From Rhizobium sp. (GTDB lineage: Bacteria; Pseudomonadota; Alphaproteobacteria; Rhizobiales; Rhizobiaceae), in NCBI GenBank assembly GCA_027533385.1, contig JAPZUE010000054.1, positions 1 to 64,000 on the forward strand: a stretch of DNA of 64,000 nucleotides, in the 5' to 3' direction. Positions within the stretch are counted from its first letter, which is position 1, and each line of letters opens with the position of its first letter. Positions 63,681 through 64,000 of the stretch are shown one piece after another. Position numbers and translations under genes: made by a program. The notes under the pieces were generated by a model. That model saw nothing but the letters and a program-made list of their open reading frames with translations. It had not been told where the DNA came from and made no database searches.

Positions 63681-64000
63681 GCTTGAAAACGGATACGTCC
63701 CTCTCGGCAGTTCTAAATCTTAGGGTCCTCGTCGGTTTCCTCGGCGAACGGTCTCAATTTGGCTGGTGGCCAACAACTTTTTATGATGCATCAGGCCGCT
63801 TATTCCTTGAGCCAATTTTTCCGAAATCTCAAAACTTAGCCCAATATCACGGTGTCACTGAGGCTGCGCGCCGCCTGCACGATGAACATTTGAGCGTCGG
63901 CACTTACCATCTTTTCCGGCTTCCGGAGGAGATTGAGCAGGATCTTCACCACATGGCACAAAGTAGTGGTGATGGGCTCTCGCCTTCAGCACTTTACGGA
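63677..64000 (+). CDS. brxE: BrxE-like protein, N-terminal part (runs off the window)
   Basis: The open frame gives 108 residues and has no stop before the window end. It reads VLNLRVLVGFLGERSQFGWW, then PTTFYDAS..RLFLEPIFP, and AARRLHDEHLSVGTYHLFRL then PEEIEQDLH. This fits my recollection of BrxE of BREX type 6, a short protein at the start of that operon. Its exact function is unknown. The rest of the system would lie to the right. Confidence 0.7.
   Translation, partial: MSLKTDTSLSAVLNLRVLVGFLGERSQFGWWPTTFYDASGRLFLEPIFPKSQNLAQYHGVTEAARRLHDEHLSVGTYHLFRLPEEIEQDLHHMAQSSGDGLSPSALYG

Overview
The window is GC-rich bacterial DNA, most likely from a sphingomonad-type alphaproteobacterium. The placement is an inference. 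It rests on the alphaproteobacterial LexA box form GTTC-N7-GTTC, a czc/cop resistance cluster of the kind common in sphingomonads, and phage genes of the DUF6511, DUF6378 and DUF669 type. Most genes start with good Shine-Dalgarno sites, and the operons are packed with 1-4 bp start/stop overlaps.

Region 1 (1-3.1 kb) is the edge of an older mobile element. An IS3-family insertion (orfA start at 71, minus strand) has removed the front of a large serine recombinase. The recombinase tail (136-915) and its coupled partner gene (912-1292) survive. A LexA-box-controlled umuDC operon for translesion synthesis follows.

Region 2 (3.6-18.8 kb) is a heavy-metal resistance island with two MerR-type switches. 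The first controls a leftward operon (CDF transporter, DUF3703 protein, His-rich small protein, CzcC, CzcB, CzcA) and divergently a merR-DUF3147-ynfA operon. The second is a copper module: leftward copper P-type ATPase plus cueR, and rightward two small periplasmic proteins, the CopA-type multicopper oxidase and CopB. A decayed phage holin fragment lies between the two modules.

Region 3 (about 18.9-62.7 kb) is a nearly complete siphovirus-type prophage with HK97-type head genes. The lytic genes run leftward: replication/recombination (sigma-like factor, Sak4-like ATPase, DUF669 protein, Cas4-like nuclease, DEAD helicase, DUF6511, primase/helicase), a HigBA-type toxin-antitoxin pair, a RuvC-like resolvase, HNH, ParB-methylase, terminase, portal, protease, capsid, connectors, tail genes with a programmed -1 frameshift site, tape measure, endolysin, a large repetitive tail-fibre module and a sulfotransferase-like gene. 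Three tRNA genes (two Leu, one CAT) lie on the opposite strand. Rightward genes form the lysogeny arm: an S24-type repressor, an AbiE toxin-antitoxin phage-defence pair, and a four-gene translationally coupled recombinase cassette. A second LexA box lies in the immunity region, just downstream of the putative leftward early promoter. This suggests host SOS control of prophage induction.

Region 4 (62.8-64 kb) starts what looks like a BREX phage-defence locus. A WYL-domain regulator of the BrxR/CapW kind is translationally coupled to a BrxE-like gene that runs off the window.

No CRISPR array or rRNA was seen. Prophage att sites were not identified.
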